Translations under genes and position numbers: made by a program
NCBI GenBank assembly: GCA_944333055.1
Contig: CALVKT010000060.1
Location: forward strand, 1-35,187
Origin: an uncultured Clostridia bacterium
GTDB lineage: Bacteria; Bacillota; Clostridia; Christensenellales; Aristaeellaceae
Direction: 5' to 3'
DNA length: 35,187 nucleotides
Part shown: positions 16,072-24,358 of the stretch, one piece after another
How positions within the stretch are numbered: position 1 is the first letter of the stretch
How the letters are laid out: each line of letters begins with the position of its first letter
The notes under the pieces: generated by a model
Seen by the model: only the letters and a program-made list of their open reading frames with translations
Told to the model about the DNA's origin: nothing
The model's database searches: none

Positions 16072-16788
16072 TCACGCCTGAAGCAGCGCGTCCGCCCTGC
16101 GCCGCACGCGCTCGCGCAGGATCGCCTGCGCAATCTGCTGAAGCTCCCGCGCCTCAAAGAGCACCACGGAGCCAAATGGCGCCGAGAGCACGCGCTCCAC
16201 CGCCGTGCGGTAGGCGTTCAGGCAGCGAATCAGCGCCTGCATCAGCGCGTCCTCGTTCTCCCCTTCCGCCAGCAGGAACGCGACCTCGTCCGTGAATTGC
16301 AGGTACATGCGCAGCAGCAGCGCCGCATACGCTTCCACGTCGCTCAGGAAGAAGTCGCCCCCGCGCACGCCGTCGCGCAGGATGTCGCCGATCACCGGCT
16401 GCAAGCCCTCCATCTGGCTGCGCTTCATCTTCTCGCGCATCAGCGCGCCGTCTTCGCGATAGGCGACCTGGATCATCAGCGAGATGAATCCGTTGTGGCC
16501 GCTGGCCAGGATCGCCGAATCGTGGAACACCGCGTTGAGCCGATCCACCGCGGAGCCCTCCGCGCGGGCGGCGGCCTGCCTGGCGCGCGCGCAGCACGCC
16601 TGCGCGCGCATCTCGCAGATCGCCTCCAGCACGGCGAGCTTGCTGTCGAAGTGATGGTAAAACCCGCCCTTGGAGAAGTGCACCTCGTCAAGAATGTCCT
16701 GCACCGACGTGCCCTCGTATCCCTTTGTGTAGAACAGACGTTCCGCCGCCGCGAGCAGTTCGCTCCGGCGCGCCTCGCCCTTTTTCAT
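16072..16788 (-). CDS. TetR/AcrR-family transcriptional regulator
   Basis: Encodes 238 residues. The N-terminal DNA-binding domain is typical: RRSELLAAAERLFYTKGYEGTS, then the helix-turn-helix VQDILDEVHFSKGGFYHHFDSK (about residues 29-50). The C-terminal ligand and dimer domain is helical and cysteine-containing (ICEMRAQACCARAR) with no family I can name. GGAGG lies 8 bases before the ATG. It follows the VanW gene with a 25-base gap and is probably co-transcribed with rex and vanW. No efflux pump or typical TetR target is adjacent, so its regulon is unknown. Confidence 0.9.
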   Translation of the reverse strand: MKKGEARRSELLAAAERLFYTKGYEGTSVQDILDEVHFSKGGFYHHFDSKLAVLEAICEMRAQACCARARQAAARAEGSAVDRLNAVFHDSAILASGHNGFISLMIQVAYREDGALMREKMKRSQMEGLQPVIGDILRDGVRGGDFFLSDVEAYAALLLRMYLQFTDEVAFLLAEGENEDALMQALIRCLNAYRTAVERVLSAPFGSVVLFEARELQQIAQAILRERVRRRADALLQA

Positions 16789-16813
16789 CCTCGTATCCTC
16801 CGGTGGTTTCCGC

Positions 16814-18280
16814 TCACTCTTCCTCGGTCACGGAGCCGTCGTTGTAGAGGATCTCCTTTTGCGAGGCGCGATACGTCGTCGTCCAGAGCTTCTCCCGCTC
16901 GATCTCGTTGCCTTCGGCGTCCTTGTAGACCTTGTACGTGTCCACCACGTAGCCCGTGCGCTTCTCCCTGCCGAACTGGCGCGTGCCCACCGGCAGAGAC
17001 GTGTCCAGCGTGTAGAGCAGCTCATCGGACGGCTTGATCGTCTTGATCACGGTCGATTCCAGATCGATCGTCATGCCGTTTTCCAGCATCTGGCCGTAGA
17101 TCTCCACCGTCACCTGCTGATCCGCATACCACGCGACGACGAACACCGGGAACTGGCCGTCGTTGCGGAAGACGAAGTCCAGCGAAGGCCAGTTGACCGT
17201 GGCATCCTCGCCCTTATTGACGTAGGTGGACGGCCAGCTGTGCGCGCTGCGCTCCACGATCGTCAGATCGGCGCGCACCACGGCGTTAAAGAGCGTGGAG
17301 GACGTCTGGCACACGCCGCCGCCGGTGTCGTCCACGAGCATGCCGCCCGCAATCGCGCCGGCCTCGCGGTAGCCCTTGGCGCCCGTGCGCTGGCCCGTGC
17401 ATTCGTTGAAGGAGAGCGTCTCCCCCGGCAGCACGACGCGCCCGTTGAGCGCCGCAGCCGAGAGCGCAATGTTCGTGTTGCGGTCCTGATCCTTCGTCGT
17501 CTTCGTGGAGAACGAGGAAATGCGGCCAAAGAGGCCCTCCAGCTGCGCGAGCGTCACGGTCGGCTCCAGGCGCTCGCCCTGCGGGATGATCACCCGGTCG
17601 TATGCGCCCTCGTCAAGCGCCGCCAGGATGTCCGACGCCAGCCGCTCGCGATCCACGCGGTAGCCCTCCTGCGCCTCGGAGAACGTGAACGTCTTGTTGT
17701 TCACATCAAACGCATCGAGCGTCGCGTTCTTCATCTCCACGTCGAGGCTGTCGCCGATGATGTTCACCAGCTCATCGATCGCGCTGCGGTCGTAGGTGAA
17801 GCCCGTCTGAAAGTGATACCCACCCTGCGCGGCCTGCTGCACCTGCGCGTAGCGCTCCTCCAGCGACCCGGTGCGGCCCACGGCGTAGGCGCGCGCGAGT
17901 ATCGTCTCGGCGTCAAATGTCATGGGCACTTCATTGGACGTGATGCGCCAGCGCTTCTCGCCGGAGGCGACGACCAGCGAAAACGCCTGCTCGGTCTGCG
18001 TCTGCCGGCCGGCAAACAGCGCCCGCGCCTCGTCCATGCGCATGCCGCCCAGATCCGTGCCGTCCACCGTCACGCCCGCGAAAAACGTGTCGCCGCTGAC
18101 GGCCTGACGAATGGCGGCATACGATTCATATGCCGCCATTTGCTCCTGATAGATTTTCGCGCCGGCCAGCCAAACCGCCGCACAGCCCAGCAGGGCGATC
18201 AGCGTCCAGACCGGAAACAGACGCCGCTCCTCTTTTGCACGCCCGCGCCTTCCCGCGGGCTTACGGCGATCCAAAGCCAT
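16814..18280 (-). CDS. VanW-domain cell-envelope protein
   Basis: Encodes 488 residues. A basic cytoplasmic N-terminus (RRKPAGRRGRAKEERR) precedes one membrane helix (about residues 22-40), so the bulk is extracellular. A peptidoglycan-binding-like region (about 60-240; TVDGTDLGGMRMDEARALF begins it) is followed by the VanW domain (about 255-400: NTNIALSAAALNGRVVLPGETLSFN, GGGVCQTSSTLFNAV), and a basic region resembling a G5-type end. VanW domain proteins occur in vancomycin-resistance clusters but are mostly housekeeping envelope proteins in Clostridia, with undefined activity; nothing here suggests resistance. GAGGAG precedes the ATG. It starts 21 bases after rex, implying an operon. Confidence 0.92.
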   Translation of the reverse strand: MALDRRKPAGRRGRAKEERRLFPVWTLIALLGCAAVWLAGAKIYQEQMAAYESYAAIRQAVSGDTFFAGVTVDGTDLGGMRMDEARALFAGRQTQTEQAFSLVVASGEKRWRITSNEVPMTFDAETILARAYAVGRTGSLEERYAQVQQAAQGGYHFQTGFTYDRSAIDELVNIIGDSLDVEMKNATLDAFDVNNKTFTFSEAQEGYRVDRERLASDILAALDEGAYDRVIIPQGERLEPTVTLAQLEGLFGRISSFSTKTTKDQDRNTNIALSAAALNGRVVLPGETLSFNECTGQRTGAKGYREAGAIAGGMLVDDTGGGVCQTSSTLFNAVVRADLTIVERSAHSWPSTYVNKGEDATVNWPSLDFVFRNDGQFPVFVVAWYADQQVTVEIYGQMLENGMTIDLESTVIKTIKPSDELLYTLDTSLPVGTRQFGREKRTGYVVDTYKVYKDAEGNEIEREKLWTTTYRASQKEILYNDGSVTEEE

Positions 18281-18301
18281 ACATTCTCCTCAATTCGGTT
18301 C

Positions 18302-18967
18302 TCAGGACTGCCTGGCCGCGTCGATGGCGGCAAACAGCTCCTTTTCGTTCATGCGATAGGACAGGATGTGCAGGCTGTCGGACAGGTGCACATTGTTGAC
18401 CGCCACGCCCTCCGGCAGCGCGAGATCCACCGGCGCAAAGTTCCAGATGGCGCGCACGCCGCCCTTGACCAGCCGGTCCGCCGTCTCCTGCGCGCATTCC
18501 TTGGGCACGGAGAGCACGGCGATGTCCACCTGATGCGTCGCCATCCAGATCTCCAGTTTCTCCATCGGCTGCACGAGGATGCCGTGCACGTCGATGCCGA
18601 CCAGCGCCTCGGAGACGTCGAAGATCGCCTGAATGTGGAAGCCCTCGCGCGCAAAACCCGCGTAATTGGCCACCGCCCGGCCGATGTTGCCCGCGCCGAC
18701 GATGATCGTGTGATACTGCTTGTGCAGCCCCAGAATCTCGCCGATGTGCGTCTTCAGGTTGGCGACATGATAGCCGTACCCCTGCTGGCCGAACCCGCCG
18801 AAGCAGTTGATATCCTGCCGGATCTGGGAGGCGGTCAGATTCACGCGCTCGCCCAGCTCCTGCGAGGAGATGCGCACCACGCCGGCCTTTTCCAGCTCCT
18901 TGAGGTGGCGGTAATACATCGGGAGACGGCGCACAACCGCATCCGAAACCCTCGATTTGTATGCCAT
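18302..18967 (-). CDS. rex: Redox-sensing transcriptional repressor Rex
   Basis: Represses fermentation and NADH-oxidation genes when the NADH/NAD ratio is low; dimeric with an N-terminal winged helix and a C-terminal Rossmann domain. The 221 residues show RLPMYYRHLKELEKAGVVRISS, the recognition segment LTASQIRQDINCFGGFGQQGYGY, and the nucleotide motif GAGNIG (91-96). The start at 18967 has AGGAG 8 bases upstream and gives MAYKSRVSD; a longer in-frame version to 19048 overlaps the promoter and is rejected. First gene of rex-vanW-tetR. Confidence 0.97.
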   Translation of the reverse strand: MAYKSRVSDAVVRRLPMYYRHLKELEKAGVVRISSQELGERVNLTASQIRQDINCFGGFGQQGYGYHVANLKTHIGEILGLHKQYHTIIVGAGNIGRAVANYAGFAREGFHIQAIFDVSEALVGIDVHGILVQPMEKLEIWMATHQVDIAVLSVPKECAQETADRLVKGGVRAIWNFAPVDLALPEGVAVNNVHLSDSLHILSYRMNEKELFAAIDAARQS

Positions 18968-19019
18968 ACGTATCACTCCTATCCCATGTACGCTTGACGT
19001 GAAAAATTCATTTGACATA

Positions 19020-19048
19020 AGTATATCAGGAACCGGCGTCTTCCGCAA
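19020..19048 (-). promoter_or_regulatory. Promoter of rex, with a possible Rex-like operator downstream
   Basis: Minus strand TTGCGG (19048-19043), 17 bases, TATACT (19025-19020). Between it and rex, about 18990-19016, is TTGACGTGAAAAATTCAT followed by TTGACATAA. The TGAA-N3-TTCA core is loosely like a Rex site (TTGTGAA-N4-TTCACAA) and would allow autoregulation, but the match is poor. Confidence 0.6.
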
Positions 19049-19078
19049 GCCCCACTTGACGCAAAGAAACCGCCGCGC

Positions 19079-21067
19079 TCATCTTCTCACGCCGCGCATG
19101 CGCCGTCGTTCCTGCCTGGGCGCGGCAGGCGCCGGCTCCTGCTCGCACAGCGCCAGATCGATGCTCGACGTCTCCAGCTCCACGCTCGCCACGCGCACGC
19201 ACAGCGGCCGGCCCAGCGCAAAGACGCGGCCCGTGCGCTGCCCGCGCAGCGTCATGCTGCGCTCGTGAAAATCAAACCAGTCGTCGAGCGTGCGCACGTG
19301 CAGGAAGCCCTCCGCGCCGTTGGAGAGCGCCACGTAGACGCCCCACTCGCTCACGCCGCTGATCACGCCGTCAAACGCCTCGCCCACGTGCGCGCGCATA
19401 TAGCGCGCCATCATCAGCTTGTCCGCCATGCGCTCGGCGTCCGCCGCCATGCGCTCGCAGTCGGAGCTGCGCAGCGCCGCTTCCGCCAGCGCGTCGCCGC
19501 GCAAGCGCGCCTGACCGCCCGTGAGCACCGCGCTCAGCGCCCGGCTGACCACCAGATCCGGATAGCGCCGGATCGGCGAGGTGAAGTGGCAGTAATCCGC
19601 CATCGCCAGGCCGTAGTGGCCCAGCGGCTGCGCGTCGTAGCGCGCCTTCTGCATGCTGCGCAGCGCCAGCATGCTCACCACGCTGAACGCCTCCGTCCCC
19701 CGCGTGCGCTCAAGCACCGCGCGGATGTCGCCCGGCTTGGCGCCGTGGCGGATGCCGCGCGCGTCCACGCCGATGCCGTCAAGGAAGTCCTTGAGCGCGT
19801 CGAGCTTCTGCGGATCGGGCTCCTCGTGCACGCGATAGAGCAGCGGCAGACCGCGCGCCTTGCCATAGCGCGCGACCGCCTCGTTCGCCGTGAGCATGAA
19901 ATCCTCGATCATCCGCTCCGCGTCGCCGCGCGCGCGCTTGGCGATGGCGACCGGCTCGCCGTCCGCGTCCAGCTCAAACACCGGCTCGTCCGTATCAAAG
20001 TCGATCGCGCCCTGATGCGCGCGCCGGCGGCGAATGGCGTGGGAGAGCGCGCGCATGGCTTGCAGTGTCTCCTCAAACGCGGAAAGCCGCTCCCGCTGCG
20101 CCGCGTCGCCGTCAAAGAGCGCGTTGACGTCGTCGTAGACCAGCCTTGCCTTGGAGCGGGTGATCGTGCGCAGCAGCTTCGTGCGCACGACGGCGCCGTG
20201 CTCGTCGATGTCCAGCATCGCGCTGAGCGTGTACTTGTCCTCATCCGGGCGCAGCGAGCACACGCCGTTGCTCAGCGGTTCCGGCAGCATGGGCAGCACG
20301 CGTCCGGGGAAATAGACGCTCGTGCCACGCAGATACGCCTCTTGATCCAGCGCGCTTCCCTGCGGCACGTAATGCCCGACGTCCGCGATATGCACGCCCA
20401 GGCGCATCAGCCCGCCGTCAAGCCGCTGAAGGCTGACCGCATCGTCGAAGTCCTTCGCGTCCCTGCCGTCGATGGTGAAGGAGAGCAGGCCGCGCAGGTC
20501 GGTGCGCGACGGGTCGTCCGTCGGATCCGCCGGGCGGCACGCGTCCGCCTCGGCGAGCGCCTCTGCGTCGAATGCCGTGCGCAGGCGACATTCGGCGATC
20601 AGCGCGTCGAGCGCGGCGCTCGCCTTGCCAAAGCTGCCCACATTGTCCGCGATGCGCACGAGCAGCCCGCCCTCATCGTCCCAGCGCACGACCTGCGCGT
20701 GCACGATGTCGCCCGCCTGCGCCGCCTCGCCGCCCGGCCGCACGGGGATGCTGCGGGGCAGGCGGCGCTCCAGCGGCACGATCCACCGCTCGCCCTGTCG
20801 CTCATGGAGCACGCCGACGATCTGCGCATGCGCGCGCGTGAGCACCTTGCGCACGCGCACGCGCGCGCTGCCGATGCGTTCCGCCTCCACCTCGTCGCCC
20901 CAGAGCGCGCCGCACGCGCTCTCCTGGCCGCAGGAAAAGACGCTGCCGTCCTCCGCCTCCAGCTGCAAGAGCCCGCGCCTTGCACCCGTCACGCGCAGGT
21001 GCAGCACCTCGCGCGCTCTCTTCTCGCCCTTTTTGGGCATGCGCCGCACATAGCGCCGACCATTCAT
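19079..21067 (-). CDS. rnr: Ribonuclease R
   Basis: 3'-to-5' exoribonuclease that degrades structured RNA and works with trans-translation. The 662 residues have cold-shock-like OB domains at the N-terminus (about 20-130), the RNB catalytic domain with the metal-binding aspartates in IDGRDAKDFDDAV (Asp203, Asp206, Asp208, Asp209), HFTSPIRRYPDL near residue 500, and a C-terminal S1 domain (GEAFDGVISGVSEWGVYVAL). A short arginine-rich tail (RQERRRMRGVRR) replaces the long lysine-rich tail of E. coli RNase R. GGAGG sits 8 bases before the ATG. It lies after secG with a terminator between; secG-rnr is the usual Firmicute order, normally followed by smpB, which is not here. Confidence 0.96.
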   Translation of the reverse strand: MNGRRYVRRMPKKGEKRAREVLHLRVTGARRGLLQLEAEDGSVFSCGQESACGALWGDEVEAERIGSARVRVRKVLTRAHAQIVGVLHERQGERWIVPLERRLPRSIPVRPGGEAAQAGDIVHAQVVRWDDEGGLLVRIADNVGSFGKASAALDALIAECRLRTAFDAEALAEADACRPADPTDDPSRTDLRGLLSFTIDGRDAKDFDDAVSLQRLDGGLMRLGVHIADVGHYVPQGSALDQEAYLRGTSVYFPGRVLPMLPEPLSNGVCSLRPDEDKYTLSAMLDIDEHGAVVRTKLLRTITRSKARLVYDDVNALFDGDAAQRERLSAFEETLQAMRALSHAIRRRRAHQGAIDFDTDEPVFELDADGEPVAIAKRARGDAERMIEDFMLTANEAVARYGKARGLPLLYRVHEEPDPQKLDALKDFLDGIGVDARGIRHGAKPGDIRAVLERTRGTEAFSVVSMLALRSMQKARYDAQPLGHYGLAMADYCHFTSPIRRYPDLVVSRALSAVLTGGQARLRGDALAEAALRSSDCERMAADAERMADKLMMARYMRAHVGEAFDGVISGVSEWGVYVALSNGAEGFLHVRTLDDWFDFHERSMTLRGQRTGRVFALGRPLCVRVASVELETSSIDLALCEQEPAPAAPRQERRRMRGVRR

Positions 21068-21141
21068 GTCCTCCGCCTCCCATGCCTTACGATGCCGGAT
21101 TTGCGCCCGCTTTAGCCGCGTATCCGGCGTTTTCTCCTATG

Positions 21142-21178
21142 AAAAAGAGGCCGAAGCACCTGCGCTTCAGCCTCTTTT
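21142..21178 (-). terminator. Terminator between secG and rnr
   Basis: AAAAGAGGC (21143-21151) pairs with GCCTCTTTT (21170-21178), extended inside by GAAGC/GCTTC around a 6-base loop. On the minus strand it ends in a T run, so it terminates the rplM-rpsI-secG message; A/T flanks make it bidirectional. Confidence 0.88.
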
Positions 21179-21190
21179 GATTGTTGTCGA

Positions 21191-21427
21191 TCAGCCGATC
21201 ACCGCAATGAGCAGCGCGCAGATGATGAACACCACCGCGGATGCCTTCGTTGCCAGCGCCAGCTTGCCCTCCATGGACTTCGCCTTGTTCTTGCCAAAGA
21301 AGGTTTCGGCGCCACCGGCGATCGCACCCAGACCGTTGGACTCGCCCGGCTGCAGCAGGACGGTGACGATCAGGATGAGCGCAGATACAACGAGCAGCAC
21401 GGTAATAATGCCGTTGAGGATAGCCAT
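21191..21427 (-). CDS. secG: Protein translocase subunit SecG
   Basis: Small membrane subunit of the SecYEG channel that aids export. The 78 residues have two transmembrane helices (about 6-26 and 58-77) joined by the conserved loop QPGESNGLGAIAGGAETFFGKNKAKSMEGKL, shortened here to its QxGxxxGL and GAETFFGK core. GGGAGG precedes the ATG. It follows rpsI after 31 bases on the same strand and is probably co-transcribed from the rplM promoter. Confidence 0.96.
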   Translation of the reverse strand: MAILNGIITVLLVVSALILIVTVLLQPGESNGLGAIAGGAETFFGKNKAKSMEGKLALATKASAVVFIICALLIAVIG

Positions 21428-21458
21428 AATTCTCTGCCTCCCTGTCTCGTAGAGCGGA

Positions 21459-21851
21459 TTAGCGCTTGGAGAACTGCGGCGCGCGGCGGGCGGCCTTCAG
21501 GCCGTACTTCTTGCGCTCCTTCATACGCGGATCGCGCGTGAGGAAGCCAGCCTTCTTCACAGCCGGACGCAGCTCCGGATCGGCCTTGATCAGCGCGCGG
21601 GAGATGCCGTGGCGGATCGCGCCGGCCTGACCGGCCAGACCGCCGCCGTACACGTTCACCAGCACGTCGTAGCGGCCCTCCAGCGCGGTGAGCGCCAGCG
21701 GCTGACGGACGGTCATCTTGAGGGTCTCCAGACCGAAGTAATTGTCGATATCGCGGCCGTTGATCACGATCTTGCCTTCGCCCGGAATGAGGCGAACACG
21801 AGCAATGGCCTTCTTACGGCGGCCAACCGCCTGATACTGAACCTGTGCCAT
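21459..21851 (-). CDS. rpsI: 30S ribosomal protein S9
   Basis: Small-subunit head protein. The 130 residues contain [20 protein letters not shown] at the N-terminus, [23 protein letters not shown], and the C-terminal basic tail ending in PQFSKR, whose terminal SKR contacts the P-site tRNA anticodon loop. AAGGAGAG precedes the ATG, and the gene begins 23 bases after rplM, giving the universal rplM-rpsI pair. Confidence 0.98.
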   Translation of the reverse strand: MAQVQYQAVGRRKKAIARVRLIPGEGKIVINGRDIDNYFGLETLKMTVRQPLALTALEGRYDVLVNVYGGGLAGQAGAIRHGISRALIKADPELRPAVKKAGFLTRDPRMKERKKYGLKAARRAPQFSKR

Positions 21852-21874
21852 GTGTCAAACTCTCCTTCCTGTGA

Positions 21875-22309
21875 TCACTTCACGAGCTCAAGCACGGTCG
21901 GCTTCTGCGCCTCATGCTCATGCTCCGGGCCGGCATACACGCGCAGCTTGCGCGCCATCTGACGGCCCAGCGGGCCCTTGGGCAGCATGCCGGTGATGGC
22001 GTGCTTCACCGCGAACTCCGGCTTTTCGGCCATCAGCTTGCGGTACTTGGTCTCCTTGAGACCGCCCGGGAAACCGGAGTGATGATAGTACACCTTCTGA
22101 TCGAGCTTCTTGCCGGTCAGGATGACCTTGTCCGCGTTGATGACGATCACGTGATCGCCGCAGTCCACGTGCGGGGTGAAGGTCGGCTTGTTCTTGCCGC
22201 GCAGGATCGCGGCGACCTGGCTGGCCAGGCGGCCAAGGGGCATGCCGTCGGCGTCAACCACATACCAGTTGCGCTCGACGTTCTGGGCATTTGCCATAAA
22301 CGTTTTCAC
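21875..22309 (-). CDS. rplM: 50S ribosomal protein L13
   Basis: Early-assembling large-subunit protein. The 144 residues show [51 protein letters not shown] and [22 protein letters not shown]. The start is GTG at 22309 with AGGAGG 9 bases upstream, giving [15 protein letters not shown], the usual N-terminus. Alternative ATG at 22297 is 12 bases further from the ribosome site. Leads the rplM-rpsI-secG message from a promoter at 22429-22458. Confidence 0.98.
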   Translation of the reverse strand: MKTFMANAQNVERNWYVVDADGMPLGRLASQVAAILRGKNKPTFTPHVDCGDHVIVINADKVILTGKKLDQKVYYHHSGFPGGLKETKYRKLMAEKPEFAVKHAITGMLPKGPLGRQMARKLRVYAGPEHEHEAQKPTVLELVK

Positions 22310-22428
22310 GTGAATTTCCTCCTCGTGGTGAATCCTTTATCCACATACAAAACGCATCGCGCTGGTCAGACGCTCTGCAAACGCGCGCACGACCGACCCG
22401 GGGCTACAGGCGAACATACGCAATGGTT

Positions 22429-22458
22429 ATTTTAACCGCAGCGCGACGGTTTTGTCAA
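22429..22458 (-). promoter_or_regulatory. Promoter of rplM-rpsI-secG
   Basis: Minus strand TTGACA (22458-22453), 18 bases, TAAAAT (22434-22429). The leader is about 110 bases. Ribosomal-protein leaders controlling L13 are known in Firmicutes, but I could not confirm such a structure here by eye. Confidence 0.75.
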
Positions 22459-22474
22459 GGGGTCTTTTCTTATT

Positions 22475-23860
22475 TTACACAGGTTTCCGACGTTTTTCCA
22501 TCTTTTCGCCCACGTGCAGCCACTTGCCCGTGCGAAAGCGCGCGTAGACCACCAGCGCGCGGGTCGTCTGATCGAGCACGATGGTCATCCACGCGCCCGT
22601 CAGCCCCCAGCCGAAGTCATAGATGAACGGCCCGGCCAGCATCACGCGGTAGATCCAGATGCCCGCCATCGAGGCGAGCAGCGGGAAGCGCGTATCCCGC
22701 GCGCCGCGCAGCCCCGCGGCGATGGGCAGCTGCGTGCAGATGCCCGGCATGCCCAGCGCGATGAGCCGCAGCACGCCCGCCGAGAGCGCCGCCACCTCTT
22801 CGTCCGTCGTGTAGAGCGACACGATCGCGGGCGCGCACGTGAGGAACAGCGCCGCCATGAGCACCGCCACCAGCATGCTCATGCGGTGAATCAGCCGCAC
22901 GAAGGCTTCGGCCTTGCGCTTCTGGCCCGCGCCCAGGCTCTGCCCCACCAGCGTCGTGGCCGCCACGCCGAACGCCTGGCCGGGCATCCACGTCAGGCCG
23001 TTGATGCTCAGGCCGATCTGGTGCGCCGCGAAGACCGTCGTGCCCAGCCCCGACACCTGCCGGGCGAAGATGATGAAGCCCACCTGCATGATGAGCTGCT
23101 CGATCATGCTCGTCACGCCGACGTTGAGGATGCGCCGCAGCCACGTCACGCGCAGCCGCCAGTCGCCGCTCAGGTGCATCCTCGAAAACGCGGCATGCAT
23201 GAAGCCCAGCGCCAGCACGAGGCCCACCGCCTGCGAGCAGGTCGTGGAGATCGCCGCGCCGGCCACGCCCAGCTTGGGCATGCCGAATTTGCCGTAGATC
23301 AGCAGGTAGTTGCCCACGACGTTCATGAGGTTGGAGAGGATGTTGTAGACCATCGGCAGGCGCGTCTGCCCCAGCCCGCGAAAGCTCGCCGTGATGGCGA
23401 ACGTGATGGACAGCGGGAAGACGCCGACGGCGACGATGCGCAGGTACGTGCGCGCATAGTCGTACGTGTCCGCCTGCGCGCCCATGAACGAGACCAGCTG
23501 CCCGGCGAATGTATAGAGGATGACGCTGGCGGTCAGGCCCACCAGCGCGTTGAGCATCAGCGCGTTGCGCGCGATCTGTCCGGCGCTCTTGTGTTCTCCC
23601 GCGCCCACGGACCACGCGATGCCCGCCGTCGTGCCGACGTTGAGCGCGATGAGGATCGCGCGCACGAGGTTCATCGGGTTGTTGGTCAGCCCGACCGCCG
23701 CGATGGCGACCGCCGACATATCGCTGCGGCCCAGCATGATGGTGTCCACCATCGTAAACAGGTGGGAGAGCACCAGTTCCACCAGCGCCGGCAGCACGAT
23801 AGCGGCCACCTTGCCGGTATCCTCGCCGGTCAGGCCGAGTCCCTTGACCATCCTTTGCAT
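22475..23860 (-). CDS. MATE-family efflux transporter
   Basis: Cation-coupled multidrug or organic-cation exporter of 461 residues with about 12 membrane helices in two repeats (VEMVLSHLFTMVDTIMLG-type start reading LVELVLSHLFTMVDTIMLGR). Also present are TAGIAWSVGAGEHKSAGQIARNAL and, in the second half, GQAFGVAATTLVGQSLGAGQKRKAEAF. The start at 23860 is chosen because AAGGAG lies 8 bases upstream; longer in-frame starts to 24106 run through the promoter and the leuA T-box region on the other strand. It is divergent from leuA. Substrate unknown. Confidence 0.94.
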   Translation of the reverse strand: MQRMVKGLGLTGEDTGKVAAIVLPALVELVLSHLFTMVDTIMLGRSDMSAVAIAAVGLTNNPMNLVRAILIALNVGTTAGIAWSVGAGEHKSAGQIARNALMLNALVGLTASVILYTFAGQLVSFMGAQADTYDYARTYLRIVAVGVFPLSITFAITASFRGLGQTRLPMVYNILSNLMNVVGNYLLIYGKFGMPKLGVAGAAISTTCSQAVGLVLALGFMHAAFSRMHLSGDWRLRVTWLRRILNVGVTSMIEQLIMQVGFIIFARQVSGLGTTVFAAHQIGLSINGLTWMPGQAFGVAATTLVGQSLGAGQKRKAEAFVRLIHRMSMLVAVLMAALFLTCAPAIVSLYTTDEEVAALSAGVLRLIALGMPGICTQLPIAAGLRGARDTRFPLLASMAGIWIYRVMLAGPFIYDFGWGLTGAWMTIVLDQTTRALVVYARFRTGKWLHVGEKMEKRRKPV

Positions 23861-23891
23861 ATGCACATCTCCTTCGATTCCACTTATGCCC

Positions 23892-23921
23892 ATCATAGCA
23901 GGAAAGGACACCGTTTGTAAA
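23892..23921 (-). promoter_or_regulatory. Promoter of the MATE gene
   Basis: Minus strand TTTACA (23921-23916), 18 bases, TATGAT (23897-23892). Transcription would start about 25 bases before the start codon. Confidence 0.65.
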
Positions 23922-23925
23922 GCGC

Positions 23926-23976
23926 AGTTTTTTTCGATCATTTTCGTCACAAGTTTTTTTCGATCATTTTCGTCAC
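23926..23976. repeat. Perfect 25-base direct repeat between divergent MATE and leuA promoters
   Basis: Two identical 25-base copies (23926-23950 and 23952-23976) are separated by one A. Each begins AG, has seven T, then CGATCATTTTCGTCAC. They fill the gap between the MATE -35 box (23916-23921) and the leuA -35 box (23981-23986). A regulatory binding site or an AT-rich upstream element is likely. Confidence 0.9.
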
Positions 23977-23980
23977 GCTC

Positions 23981-24009
23981 TTGACAAAGCGCTTTTTCTC
24001 CGATAGAAT
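23981..24009 (+). promoter_or_regulatory. Promoter of the T-box leuA transcript
   Basis: TTGACA (23981-23986), 17 bases, TAGAAT (24004-24009). Confidence 0.85.
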
Positions 24010-24015
24010 AATGCA

Positions 24016-24302
24016 CAAGTTCATATTTCCACGACTTCATGTAAAGATGATGATGGGAAATAATCTTGGGGACCCTTCCTGTGCAGAGAGCCGGCGGGCG
24101 GTGCAAGCCGGCAGGAACCCCCTTGAGAGCTCCTCCCGGAATCGCGCAGGCGAACGCGTGAGTAGTCTGCGACGGCTGACCCCGTGAACGGTCAGGTCTT
24201 GTTTGAGACCGTGAGGGCTGTGCATTGCAGCCGAATTAGGGTGGTACCGCGCGAAATGATCCATTCTGCGCCCCTAAGCCGCGAAGGCTTGGGGGCGTTT
24301 TT
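24016..24302 (+). promoter_or_regulatory. T-box leader (tRNA-sensing), controlling leuA
   Basis: Contains the T-box antiterminator sequence AATTAGGGTGGTACCGCG (24234-24251), a stem-I region with AGAGAGCCGGC and GGTGCAAGCCGG (24075-24110), and a stem-II-type segment GTGAGTAG...ACGG (24159-24175). The rho-independent terminator is CGCCCCTAAGCC (24269-24280) with GGCTTGGGGGCG (24286-24297) and five T (24298-24302). Uncharged tRNA would bind and favour antitermination. The specifier should be a leucine codon by gene context; CTC at 24130-24132 in GAGCTCCTC is one candidate, but I did not fold stem I well enough to fix it. Confidence 0.93.
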
Positions 24303-24358
24303 GCATCCCGGCCCGAGGCAGTCTCATCGAAAAACCGATCATCGAAAGGAGAACGACC

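Noticed and set aside
16814-18280. Vancomycin-resistance gene
   Set aside because: VanW domain alone is common in Clostridia; no vanHAX, regulator pair or ligase nearby.
16859-18997. Long antisense open frame (712 codons) across vanW and rex
   Set aside because: Basic and His/Arg/Ala-rich composition, no ribosome site, fully covered by well-supported genes on the other strand; typical shadow in GC-rich DNA.
19265-21115. Long antisense open frame (616 codons) across rnr
   Set aside because: Same composition signature and no homology signal; rnr is clear.
23926-23976. CRISPR-like repeat
   Set aside because: Only two copies with a one-base gap, and located exactly between two promoters.
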